Shown here: positions 1-11,500 of the stretch, one piece after another | Layout: every line of letters starts with the position of its first letter | How positions within the stretch are numbered: the first letter of the stretch is position 1 | Assembly: GCA_021442155.1 (NCBI GenBank) | Contig: CM038222.1 | Coordinates: 19,974,923 to 20,038,922, forward strand | Direction: 5' to 3' | Source: Cymbidium sinense | Taxonomy: Eukaryota; Streptophyta; Magnoliopsida; Asparagales; Orchidaceae | Length of the DNA stretch: 64,000 bases | Translations under genes and position numbers: made by a program | The notes under the pieces: generated by a model | Databases searched by the model: none | Told to the model about the DNA's origin: nothing | The model's input: the letters and a program-made list of their open reading frames with translations, nothing else

Positions 1-2519
1 TCCGCTTTGATTGAAGTCCCACCTCCGATTCTTGGGAAGCTTGGGAGATGATTTGTTCTTGCTCGATGAGGCCAAGGGAAGGTGTGTGCAAAGTTAATTT
101 GATTTTGATGGAGAAATGGGGAAGTTAGGTCTAAAATGGGAGTGTCCTATTTTTGGACAGATGGGAGTGACATTTTTTTGATCGAGGAATGAGCTTGAGA
201 TCTTAGGGAATAGCTCTAATAGCTCCTATTGGGTAGCTAGGGCTATGAGGAATGGTTTTTGTGTGTGTTTGAGTGGAAACAAGGGGGTGTATACCCCCCT
301 TCATCTTGATTGGAAGGTGGGATCAGGTTTTACTTCCAGTGGTCGTTCGACCATCTCAAGGAGTCGTGTGTGGGAGGGAGGAGGTGAGTTAGCTCGGCTT
401 GGATAGTTGAAGGTGTGGAAGTGGCTGCCAAGGAGGAATCATGGGTGTCTTACGGGTTTAAAATGCTCTAATGGGTAGGGTGAGGTGATTTTACCACCCA
501 TGGGTCATGGCCAACCCAACAACCCCTTGGGTTAGGTTGGGAAGTGTCCTAAGTGCCTAGGTGGACCATTGGGAGAGTACCAAGTGGCCAAGGAATGGTA
601 ATGACCACTTACATGGGTGATTTTTCTCATGTGATGTCCTTGACCTAAGGGTAGAATGATCATTTAGCATTGGATTTGATTTGGGAAGATTTGAAATGAG
701 CCAAAAGTGGGTTAGTCCAAGTTTCAAGTCAATTGGAGTTGATTTGGTTAGTTTTGGCTCAATTTGACTCATTTAGGCGAAATTAGGTTAGGTTGGGTCA
801 AGTTGACTGATTGGTCAAATTGGGTCAAACCATGGGTTGGGTCAAGTTCATATGATAATTTGGGTTTGTTTGGTTCAATTTGTTTTGTTTAGTTTGGCTT
901 AGATTTGATTTTGGCTCATTTGAATTCATTTGGGTCAAATGGGTTAAGTTGATCAATTTGGCCAAATTGGCTTGGGTTGGGTGTTGGTTTGTGTTTAGTT
1001 GATCAATTGAAGATGATTGTTGGCTTTGGTTACAATTAATTTGGATTTGGCTTTGATTTAGGACAACTTGAACCTTTAGGCCAATTTAGACTAAGTAGGT
1101 CAATTGGGACCATTCATAGCTTTGGTCAAGTTCAACAATCAATTTGGAATGAACTTGAGCCATTTTGTTGTAATAAATTTGGTTTATATTTTAATTTGAC
1201 CCAATTTGGTTTTTTAGCTCAATTTGGGTCAACTTGGGTCAAGAGGGCTAATTGGGTTTGGTTTGACTCAATTGAAGGTCAAGTCATATTCAAATATTTA
1301 TTTTGATTTGTTATGAATCATTAGTTTCAAGGGATTGCAATTTGGCTAGTTTGGATTCATATGGGTTAAGGGGTTGACTTGGTCAAATGACCAAGTTGAC
1401 TTGGTTTGACCCAATTTGTGATAATTGATCAACTTAGGGTGATCAATAATCATGATGGGAGGTTTAGATAGGCTTGGTTCACTCTAATTTGGGTATTAGA
1501 ACTTGGCTCAAATAGGTTAAATTGGCCACTTTGGGTCAAGTGGACCAATTGGGTTTAGTTGGCTTAATTTTCAGTTGAGTTTGACTTAGTTGAGTTTTAT
1601 ATGGATTTGGGATTGATATAATATTTCAATTACAATTGGTTTGGGTTCAAATGGGTTTTGGTTCATTTGAACATTTCAAGTCAAAAGGGTTAAGTTGGGT
1701 TTGAGTTGGGTTGATTTTGTTTTGGCTTGATAATTGTAGATTTCATTTATATTTGTGAATATGATTGAACGTATGATTGATTCATTAGAAAGTCAATTGA
1801 ATTTGTGTTTTGGAATGAAGGAATTTGGCTAAGTCCATGGAGTTGGGTCATGTGTTTGGATTTTAATTTGGTTTGATTTAGTTTAAATGTATTTTCATTT
1901 AAATTTGTGATGAAAATAAAATTTGTAAATCAATTGAGTTTGACTTGATTTGGATTAAGATTTGGCTAAGTCCATGGATAGGTCATATGGCTTAGGGGTA
2001 TTGATTTAATTTGATTTCGTTTGATTTTGTTTTGATCATTTGAATGTAGATTTGATTTATATTTAGGAAGATGATTGAAGATATAAATTGATTATGAGAA
2101 AATCAATTGATTTTGGATTGATTTGGATTACGATTTGATTAAGTCCAAGGGATATGTCATCTAGCTTTGGAAGGGTTTCAAGTTTCGATTTGATCATGGG
2201 CTTTAATCATTTGGTTTTGGAATTTGGGTTTGGATTTGGATTGGAATTTGATGTTTGAATTGAACTTGAGGTTTGGTTTGAGAAGGTGAACATGGATTGG
2301 GTTTGGGTTGTAGAGTAGGTTGATTATCCTAATCTCTAAAGCAAAATGTAATCCTATGGTTAACCTTTCTAAGTCTTTAGGCTTATGTTAAGTGTTTACC
2401 TAATTGTTAGAAGTGTCTTATGACTAGGGATGAATTAGTGTCTAGAAAACTCATAAGTCTAAGATGGGAAGATTGAATCCGCACTCTAGAAGTAAAGTCG
2501 ACAGGCTTTAGGCTCCATA
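1..2519 (+). mobile_element. Noncoding part of Ty3/gypsy-associated repeat, copy A
   Basis: No convincing coding sequence is visible. The stretch is collinear with 24835-27402, with many substitutions and small indels, so it is one copy of a dispersed repeat whose left end lies outside the window. The first 550 bases are of mixed composition. From about 760 to 2300 the sequence is dominated by variations on TTGGGTCAA and GTTGACC, giving a dense scatter of TTGAC cores. It leads directly into the protease remnant that starts near 2520. It may be a 5' leader, an LTR part or an old insertion in the protease. The sequence does not decide between these. Confidence 0.7.
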
Positions 2520-2810
2520 GTGTTTCCCTTAGAGATAAATGATTGGAAGATTGAAGCCAAGTTTCACATTATAGACTATGTTACATCATTCAACGCTTTG
2601 CTTGGGAGACCATGGATACATGAGAACAATATAGTTCCATCCTCTCTACATCAATTTATGAAGTTTGTGAGAGGTGGGATCGTCTACTGTGTCAAAGGAG
2701 ATCTCAAGCCATTTATAGTTCATGAGGTCGGCATATATGAGGATGCGGCTTACTACCTCCCTCAAAATAAACAAGTCTATTCTCGTGAACTTGGCCAAAG
2801 TTTAAAAATA
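2520..2810 (+). pseudogene. Ty3/gypsy aspartic protease C-terminal part, copy A
   Basis: The reading frame gives WKIEAKFHIID and then LLGRPWIHENNIVPSSLHQ. This is the well-known C-terminal signature of plant Ty3/gypsy retropepsins, the 'LLGRPW' strand after the flap. The catalytic D-S/T-G half is missing here. Its counterpart is seen in the other copy at 19420-19680. Downstream the frame runs into a lysine-coding A-rich tract at about 2803-2885. It follows 2.5 kb of noncoding sequence instead of the protease N-terminus, so the gene is split. It is a remnant, not a functional protease. Confidence 0.85.
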
Positions 2811-2885
2811 AAAAAAATAAAATAAAAATAAAAAGAAAGAGGAAAAAAAAGAAAAGAGAAAATGAAAAATAAAATATAAGGGAGC
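2803..2885 (+). repeat. A-rich/purine tract in the protease-RT linker, copy A
   Basis: An imperfect run of A with occasional G and T (AAAATAAAA and AAAGAAAGAGG patterns) follows the protease remnant. The same place in copy B (27648-27750) carries a longer purine tract that encodes mostly Lys, Glu, Arg and Asn. Shared position but different length points to a simple repeat present in the ancestor that expanded or contracted independently. Confidence 0.8.
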
Positions 2886-3289
2886 CAAATTGACTTGGAA
2901 GAGGAAATGGAGCGTGACATTAGATTCCACCCACAGTTCATTATTCCATTCAAACATATGGGTAGGATGACCTGACCTCCACCAGGTAGAGAAAGAGGCC
3001 AGTTCAAAGTCAGTCCTAGGGGTGGAAAACCACCTTATTGGCCACCCAATAGAAGATGTGTCCTAACTACCAGGAGTACACCTGCTATCCATATATACTT
3101 ATAATATAGTTCATAGGATGAGTCTTATATGGGAGCACACCAACCAACTCTTCCCAGTAGTAGATTCCTTTGGAGGTGACACTTGAACCGAGAAGAAGAT
3201 CTCCAAAGCAAAGCATTAATCTATCCATCTCTATATGTAAACAAGCTAGTTGGGAACCTTAGCTCTAACCCTACTTTCCTCTCAAAAGG

Positions 3290-4620
3290 GTTCAAAGGAA
3301 GACTGAGGTTCGAGTATCATCCTCAAGTCAAGAAGTTGATGTAAAATTTGAGGATGATTCATATAAAAATTCAATAGAATTACCTTTTGATTGGTACTTT
3401 CCTTGTGTGCATAATTTAGCAAAGAAAGGGTTAATCCCACATACTTGGTCAAAGCACAGGTCAGACTACATTGAAAGAATATGGAAGAACAAATACAAAA
3501 GCTATCAATCAAGATCGGGACTAAGATTTGGTACATTGAGTCCAGTCGATGATGACTATTACTACTTAGTCATCACCATTTATTTAGAATCAGATAGGTT
3601 ATTTTCAAATAACATTAAATCATATGAGGAGCTGTGCTTAGAAACTTCAGATGACCTAAGTGATTTTGAAGTCAAAGATGCACTGCGAGAGTTCAAAGAA
3701 GAGATCAAGTCAACCATCGATGAGCTCTAAGAAATCAACTTAAGAATTGATGGAGATCTACGCCTGACATACATCAGTTCTTTATTGAATGAAATTGAAA
3801 CTAATGACTTAGTTAAGCTATTAACTAAGTTTAAAGACTGCTTTGCATGGAGCTATGAAGAGATGCTTAGATTGGCTTGACATTGCAATACATAAATTAG
3901 CAATAGAGCTTACTGCTAACCATATCAAACAAGCTCCTAGATTGATGCAATTAGACATAGAACCACATCTCATTTTCGAAGTCAAGAAACTAATTGATCT
4001 TTGGCTTTTGAGAAAAAATATCCTACGGTTGCTTGACATCATCCCAATTAAGAAAAAGAATGGCCAAATTCACATATACATTGATTTTAGGGATTTAAAT
4101 AATGCATGACCAAAACATGAATTTCCACTACCAATTCTAGAACTAATGGTGGACATTACCTCATCTCATACAGTCTTCTCTTTCATGGATGGCTCATCTC
4201 GATATTACCAAATAAAGATGGCCCATGTAGATGAAAGAAACATTACTTTTAGAACCCCGATTGAAATCTATTACTATAAGGTCATGCCTTTCAGCCTTAA
4301 AAATACCAATGCTACATACTAGTGGGCTATGACTTGAATCTTCGACAAACTAATTCATCATCAACTCGAGTGCTATGTCAATGAACTTGTGGTCAAAAGT
4401 AGAGAAAAAGAGGACCATCACTTTGGTTTGAGAGTAGTTTTTGAATAGTTAAGATAATTTAACCTCAAAATGAACCCATTGAAGTGTGCATTCGGAGTAG
4501 ATTCAGGGAAATTCCTTAGATTTGTTGTCTAACACCACAGAATCAAAATTGATCTGGAGAAGATTAAGATGATATTAAAAATGCCACCCCCTAAAAGTTT
4601 AACTCAGCTCAGATCATTCC
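3290..4620 (+). pseudogene. Ty3/gypsy linker and reverse transcriptase remnant, copy A
   Basis: The first part (about 3400-3730) encodes an acidic pre-RT linker containing NLAKKGLIPHTWSKH and SYEELCLE, also present in copy B. The RT follows in pieces: IIPIKKKNGQIHIYIDFRDL near 4037-4100, FSFMDGSSRYYQIKMA near 4180, and YYYKVMPFSLKN near 4270. The catalytic YVDD box reads YVNE at 4374-4385, so two polymerase residues are altered. Several in-frame stops, including one just after residue 107 of the linker frame, confirm it is dead. The family reverse-transcribes element RNA in a cytoplasmic particle. This copy could not. Confidence 0.9.
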
Positions 4621-5035
4621 AATGGTGATTTGTGTATCTAAGATGCTTTATATCCAACCTATCAAGAAGATGTTAGCTATTCTCAGCACTTGTCAAAAAT
4701 GATGCCAAGTTCAAGTGGCTTGACAAGTGTGAGCATGCCTTTGAAGACATCAAGCATTACCTGATGGCGTCACCAGTTCTAATAGCCCCTATCCCGGGCA
4801 AGCTGCTCATACTTTATATTACTTCATTAGATGACTCCCTTGGTGCTTTGTTGGCTCATGCTAATGATAAAGGGAAGGAAAATGCACTCTACTACCTCAA
4901 TTATTGTCTAATCCCTGCTGAGGCTAGTTATCCACCCATTGAGAAGCATTGCTTATTCTTATTCTTTGCATCCCAAAAGCTACAACACTACATGCTTCCT
5001 CATAAGGTGAAATTAATCTTTAGGATCAATTCACT
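4621..5035 (+). pseudogene. Ty3/gypsy RNase H remnant, truncated by satellite, copy A
   Basis: The frame reads SALVKNDAKFKW, CEHAFEDIKHYL and then, from 4764, VLIAPIPGKLLILYITSLDD, KGKENALYYLNYCLIPAEASY, PPIEKHCL and LQHYMLPHKVKLI. This is the RT connection and RNase H domain usual for Ty3/gypsy pol. Homology ends about 5020-5035, where T-rich satellite begins. Integrase and the 3' LTR are missing. The abrupt change marks a junction between retroelement and telomere-like array. Frame breaks occur before 4764, so this is a pseudogene. Confidence 0.9.
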
Positions 5036-8000
5036 TTTATTAATTTTAGTTTATTTTTTTTTTTTAAAAGTTTAGGATTTATAGTTTAGGTTTTAGGTTT
5101 AAGGTTGAGGTTTTAGTTTTGGATTATTTTTAATTTAAATATCGATAAGCTTACATTATTTTAAGTTTATTTTTAGGGTTTAGGATTAGCTTAGGGTTTA
5201 GGTCATTTTTTAAAATTAAGTATATCGGCATGTTTAAGTTTATTTAGTTTATTCAGTTTATTTTTTATTTATTTTAATTTATTTTATTTTTAATTTTTAT
5301 TTATGTTTATTGTTTATTTTTTTAGTTTAGTTTATTTATTTTAGTTTAGGTTTTTTATTTTAGTTTATTTTTTAGGTTTAGGTTTAGGTTTAGGTTTAGG
5401 TTTATTTTTTAGTTAAGTTTTTTTTTGGGGTTTAGGTTTTACTTTTTATTTTTAGGTTTAGGTATAGGTTTTGGATTTTTATTTTAGGTTTATTTTTAGT
5501 TTATTTTATTTTATTTAGTTTAGGTTTAGGTTTAGGTCTAGGTTTTATTTATTTTAGTTTAGTAAATTTTAATGTAGGTTTATGTTTTTTTTAGTTTATG
5601 ATTTAAGTTTTATTTTTTATTTATTTTTAGGTTTTATATTTTGGTTGATTTTTTAGGTTTATTTTTTATTTAGTTTTTATTTAGTTTTATTTTAGGTTCA
5701 TTTTGGGTTTATTTTATTTTTATTTTAAATTTAGTTTTTATTTTATTTAGGTTTTTTATTCTTAAGTTTATCTTATTTTTTAGTTTAGTTTATGTTATTA
5801 TTTATTTTATTTTATTTTATTTTTATTAGTTTATTTTATTTTATTTTTAGGTTTAGGTTTCAGTTTTAGTTTAGGTTTCCATTTGATTTGATTTTATTAT
5901 TTTATTTAGGTTTAGGTTTTTTATTTTTTTATTTTTTTATTTTATTTAGTTTAGGTTTTTAGAGGTTAGGGATAAGGGTTTAGGGTTTAGTGTTTAGGGT
6001 TTGGAGTTTAGGGTTTAGGGTTGTAGGTTTTAGGTTTTAGGGTTTAGTGTTTAGGGTTTAGGGTTTCTAGTGTTTAGGGTTTAGGTTTAGTTTTAGGGTT
6101 TAGTGTTTAGGGTTTAGGGTTTAGGGTTTAGGATTTAGGGTTTAGGATTTTTGGTTTTGGGTTTTGGATTTTTTTAAAAAAGAAATAAATTAGGTAAACC
6201 GATAGATTTAGGTTTACTTAGTTTGTTTAGTTTACTTTTTACTTATTTTAGTTTATTTTATTTACATTAGTTTATTTTATTTGTTATTTATGTTTATTTT
6301 TTATTTTTTATTTTTATTTAATTTAGTTCATCTACTTTAGGTATATTTATTTTAGTTAAGATTTTTTATTTTAGTTTATTTTTTAGGTTTAGGTTTAGGT
6401 TTATGTCTATTTTTTTAGTTTAGTTTTATTTTTATTTAATTTTTTAGGTTTAGGTTTTATTTTTCATTTTTAGGTTTAGGTTTAGATTTTTCATTTTTAG
6501 GTTTTATTTTTGTTTAGGTTTTAGGTTTTTATTTTTAGGTTTTATTTTTTAGTTTAGGGTTAGGTTTATTTTATTTTATTTTAGTTTAGTTTATTTTTTA
6601 GTTTAGGTTGAGGTTTAGCTTTTATTTATTTTAGTTTAGTTTATTTTAGCTTGTTTATTTTAGGTTTAGGTTTCTTTTTAGTTTAGGGTTTAGGTTTAGT
6701 TTTTTATTTATTTTTAGCTTTATTTTTTAAGTTAGGCTTTTAATTAGTTTTTATTTTATTTTATTTTAAGTTAATTTTATTTTTTATTTTACGTTGAGTT
6801 ATTATTTTATTTAAGTTTTTTATTTATTTAGTTTAGTTTAAGTTTTTATTTATTTTATTTTAGTTTAGTTTTATTTATTTATTTTATTTTATTTTTTAGG
6901 TTTAGGTTTTAGTTTAGGTTTTTATTTTATTTTATCTTATTTTATTTTATTTTATTTAAGTTTAGGTTTTTATTTATTTATATCATTTTTAGGTTTAATT
7001 TAGTTTAGATTTAGGTTTGTATGTTTTTAGTGTTTAGGGTTTACGATTTTGGGTTTAGGGTTTTGGGTTTTGGGTTTAGGGTTTGGGGTTTAGGGTTTAG
7101 GGTTTAGGGTTTAGGGTTAGGGTTTTGGGTTTAGGGTTTAGTGTTTTAGGGTTTAGGGTTGTAGGTTTAGGGTTTAGAGTTTAGGGTTTAGGGTTTGTTT
7201 TAGAGTTTAGAGTTTAGGGTTACCATTTATTTATCTATCTTTATTTATTTATTTATTTTTAAATTTAGTGAACTGGTAGGTTTAGGTTTATTTAGTTTAT
7301 TTTTTATTTTAGTATATTTTATTTTTTATTTTGATTTAGGCATATTTTTTATTTCATTTAGTTTATTTGTTTTATGTTTATTTATTTCAGTTTAGGTTTT
7401 TTATTTTAGTTTTTTTTGTTTAGTTTTTAGTTTATGTTTATTTTTAGTGTGGTTTTATTTTTATTTTATTTTTTTAGGTTCTGATTTTATTTTTATTTTA
7501 GGTTTAGGTTTAAGTTTTTATTTTATTTTTTTAGGTTTAGGTTTTAGGTTTTTATTTTATTTTTATTTTTAGCTTTTATTTTTTAGTTTATGTTGAGGTT
7601 TATTTTTAGTTTATTTAATTTAATTTAATTTAGGGTTTAGGTTTTGTTCATTTTAGGTTTAGGTTTAGGTTTTATTTAATTTAGTTTAGTTTATTTTAGT
7701 TTAGGTTTATTTTATTATGTTTATTATATATTTTTTATTTTAGGTTTAGTTTTTATTTTTAGTTTAGGGTTTGGTTATTATTATTTATTTATTTTTTGAT
7801 TTTATTTTTAGTTTTAATTTTTAGGTTTAGGTTTTTATTCAGTTTTTATTTTATTTTAGGTTTATTATATTTTTATTTTATGTTTAGTTTTTATTTTATT
7901 TAGGTTTCTTATTCTTTGGTTTATATTACTTTTTGGTTTAGTTTTCATTTTTATTTTACATCTTTTAGTTTATTTTTAATTTTTACTTTTATTTTATTTT

Positions 8001-8581
8001 TAATTTTAGGTTTAGGTTTTAGTTTTATTTTATTATTTTATTTAGGTTTAGGTTTAATTATTTATTTTATTTAGTTAGGTTTAGGTTTTTAGGTTTTTAC
8101 AGTTTAGGGTTTAGTGTTTAGGGTTTAGGGTTTAGTGTTTTAGGGTTTATGGTTTTAGGGTTTATGTTTTAGGGTTAGGGTTTAGGTTTTGGGGTTTAGG
8201 GTTTAGGGTTTAGAGTTTTAGGGTTTAGAGTTTTTAGGGTTTAGAGTTTTTAGGGTTTAGGGTTTAGGGTGTAGGGTTTAGGGTTTAGAGTTTAGAGTTT
8301 AGGGGGTTAGTTTAGGATTTAGGGTTTTGGGTTTATGTTGTAGGGTTTAAGGTTTTTAGGGTTTAGGGTTTAGGGTTTAGGGTTAGTTTTGAGTTTTGGG
8401 TTTAGGGTTTTAGGGTTAGGGCTTCGGGTTTAGGGTTTAGATTTTAGGGTTAGTTTAGGGTTTAGGATTTAAGGGTTATGTTTTTTAGGGTTTAGGGTTT
8501 TTTAGGTTTTAGGGTTTAGGGTTTAGGGTTTAGGGTTGTAGGTTTTGGGTTGAAAGTTTAGGGTTTAGAGTTTAGGGTTAG
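5036..8581 (+). repeat. Telomere-like higher-order satellite, array 1
   Basis: Three to four head-to-tail monomers of about 1 kb. Hooks (AATTAAGTAAACC-like, here diverged) lie at about 5214, 6187 and 7261. Each is followed by T-rich sequence made from TTTAGG, TTTATTTTA and TTTAGTTTA. TTTAGGG-variant blocks close the monomers at about 5940-6160, 7020-7225 and 8095-8580. The last block is longest and densest in TTTAGGG, TTTAGAG and GTTTAGTG variants. All copies carry the G-rich strand on plus, and C is nearly absent over long stretches. Hydrophobic open frames here are by-products of the T-rich composition. Confidence 0.92.
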
Positions 8582-8587
8582 TTTTTT
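8562..8587. repeat. Candidate target-site duplication, LINE 3' side
   Basis: The 19 bases GGTTTAGAGTTTAGGGTTA at 8562-8580 recur exactly at 16672-16690, on the other side of the LINE. Both copies are followed by a T run, here after a G and there after an A. Read on minus, both sides give an A run followed by (C/T)TAACCCTAAACTCTAAACC. Because the surroundings are repetitive, chance resemblance is possible. Confidence 0.65.
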
Positions 8588-8594
8588 TTTTTTT
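8582..8594 (-). other. LINE terminal poly(A) (T13 on plus)
   Basis: A run of 13 T on plus sits exactly where unique LINE sequence (GGGAAACCCCATATAAGG side) meets the satellite. On minus it is a 3' poly(A), which sets the element's orientation and 3' end. Up to six of these bases could belong to the target-site duplication. Confidence 0.85.
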
Positions 8595-11500
8595 GGGAAA
8601 CCCCATATAAGGGGAATTTTATTGTCACAAAAAAAGGATTATGAGGTCCAGGATAAACTCAAAACCTCAAAACTACAATCATCCTAGGGAGTAAATCCCC
8701 TATCTAAGTACATCCAAAGGCAAAAGAAAAGATTAAAGCAAGCAAAAGATACAAAGTGATTAACAAAAGTAAGCAAATGAAGGATGAGGGCCAATGTTCG
8801 GCAGGAAGTGAGAATGCATGACACTATGGAGCAACAGAGAAAAAGAAAAAGCACAAGATTGTAGACAGGAAGAAGTTAGAGCAGTTAAAGTAGTACAAAA
8901 AAATGATAAGTGAGAGCAGCAAAATCTGAAAATAGTAATAATAAAGAAGTGGGATAGAGGAGGCTCAGGCTCAGTCACACCAAGTTGGGGCAAATGCAAA
9001 TATGAGCATCCAAACTTTAGCAGAAGGGTTACATCACAAGAGCTACTACCAAACCAAAATGGAGTGAAAGCATCACAGCCATCATAGCCAACAAACATGT
9101 ATAGTAGTCATTTGATGAAGATCTTTTGAGCCAAAATACATGCAAGAATAGGCAAAGCCGTATACACAGAAGTGGAAAGAGCAGCAAAGAGCAAAGTGGG
9201 TAAGGGGATCCCATGCCAAATATATGTCATCATATTAGGCTCCATGGCATGATAAACCCAACTCAAATGAAAGAGAGCCATCAATGTCAAGTCATCCATA
9301 CTGGAAACCAGATCTAAAGGATAATAAACAGCAAATTTTGAAATCTGCTGCAAACCAGCCAAGCAAAGACAAGAGCAAGGAATTAACCCCATTCCAATCC
9401 TGTAGGACATTAATAAATATACATTCTTGGTAAACAGTCCAGTAAGCAGCTCAGGGTCATTTTCCATCAAAAGATAAGCAAAGAATGAAAGTAATGTAGC
9501 TCTTAACAACCTCCTTATTTCAGAAAATTGAGAACATTAATTATTAAGGGAAACAACATAACCCAAGCCCAAATTACTACAGGAAATGGAAGTACAACAG
9601 CAGATAAGAAGAAACAGGTAACAATAGACAAATCCAGTAAGAGATAATCAGAGATAACACCATAGAAATAGTTTCCTTATGATCAAACTCATTATTACAG
9701 TTCAACCAACAATCCTGAGAGTAATAGCCAACAAGGTGGCCATAAATCCACCCAATGAGATTAAACAATGCAAAGATTAAAATCAAGAGAGGAAAAAGTA
9801 TAGTCACAAAGATCTGTACAAATGTAGCATAAGCTAGAGGGAAAAAATTGCAGCATATGAAGTCAGCTGCAGTCGAAATGCTAACAGCAAAAACCCAAAA
9901 GCCAATAACCAAATTGTGCAGGAAACAACCAACAACCACAAAAACAACTTGCTGGATAAGGGAAATAGCATACCCCAAGCCCAAATGACCACAGGAAATG
10001 GGAGGACAACATTAGATAAGAAGAAGGAAAAGGGATATGATAACAGCAAAAACCCAAAAGCCCATAACCAGAATGGGCAGAAAATAGCCGAGAACCATAA
10101 AGACATCCTGTTTGATAAAGGACCCAAAAATCCAAAGGCCATCAGTGTAAGCAATAATGCAATTATTACCCCCACCAAATTTAAGCAAAATAACATCAAA
10201 ATCAATCTGTAAAATAGGATAGAAAACCACAGTAGCAGGAGGCTGAACATAAGCTTCAATGATCCATAGCGACCAACCAAGATAGAACGAGAATAGTTGG
10301 ACAACCAACCCATCAAAATGGAAGATGCTTTCCAGAGGAAAAGGCGGCAAGAGGCAAGCTAAGTAGAAAGTAGAAAATGTGGCGATTAAATTTCTGGGGC
10401 CCAACAAAATCCTCTTCTAAAATGGAAAATAGTTTGACTAAACCCACAACCACGGGGTAGGAAAATAGAGAAGCCATGAAGAAAACCCAATTCTATAAGG
10501 AAATAAGGATAAATAGGAAAACACATTCTTGGTAGAAAGAGGAAAATAAATTAGCCAAAGCAATCAGCAAAATAACAACACCCTGCTGAACAAGAAAGAC
10601 AACCCTAGAAGCAGCGAGCAGAATAAAGGAATCAAAGATCCAGAGAAGCCAACAAACAAGATAATAAAGAACAGCAAGTTGGCCAAAGAACCACCTAATA
10701 CAAATAGACAATGCCTTAGATAAAACCCAAAAAGAACCAACAAAAAAAACCCTGACAGAAATCAAACTGAAAAACCATTAAGAAAGTACAAACCTGCAAG
10801 GAGATAAGGATAAACAGGAGATAACATACACTCTCCTGGCAGGTTGGAAGAAAGAGGTTACCCAAAGCAATCAGCAAAGAAACTCCAAAGGCATCCTACT
10901 GGACAAGAAGGATAACCCCAAAAATAGCTTGCTGAATAGTGGAGTCCAGGATCCAGATTAGCCAACAACCAAGATGATAACTAATAACAAATTGGCCAAA
11001 AAAACCCCCCAATGCAAATATACAAAACAAAAGTAAAGTCCTAGAGGGATAGGGAAAGGACCAAGCCAAAGCTAGATGAAATGAGATGATCAGCAGCAGT
11101 CCAAAAGCTAATAAAAGAGACAAGCAACAAAATAAAAGCCAGCAACCATTCAATAACCTCAGAAAGGTCCAACTGATCAAGACAATCCAAAACCCCAGAA
11201 GCATAAGCTAAAATCCAATTATACAGTTGGGTAATCATAGTGTTGTGCACAATTTTAACAGAGCTAAAGGGGAGAAGACAGCAGATTAGGTGATCAATAG
11301 CGACAAAGTTAGTCAAGATAAAATAGGCAACAAACGACCAAAACCATAAGGTTAGCCTGCAAATAGATATTAATTACAACAAAGGAAGTGTTGATTCTGC
11401 CCATACAGGATGGGAAGAGGGGATTAGCAATTACCATCAGCAAACCAACCCTAAGAGCAGCCAGCATGACAAAAAGCCCAAAAATCCAACAACCAAACAT

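Noticed and set aside
5036..8581. A true chromosome-end telomere
   Set aside because: TTTAGGG units are degenerate, mixed with T-rich DNA and hooks, and interrupted by a LINE and retroelements on both sides. This is interstitial or subtelomeric satellite.
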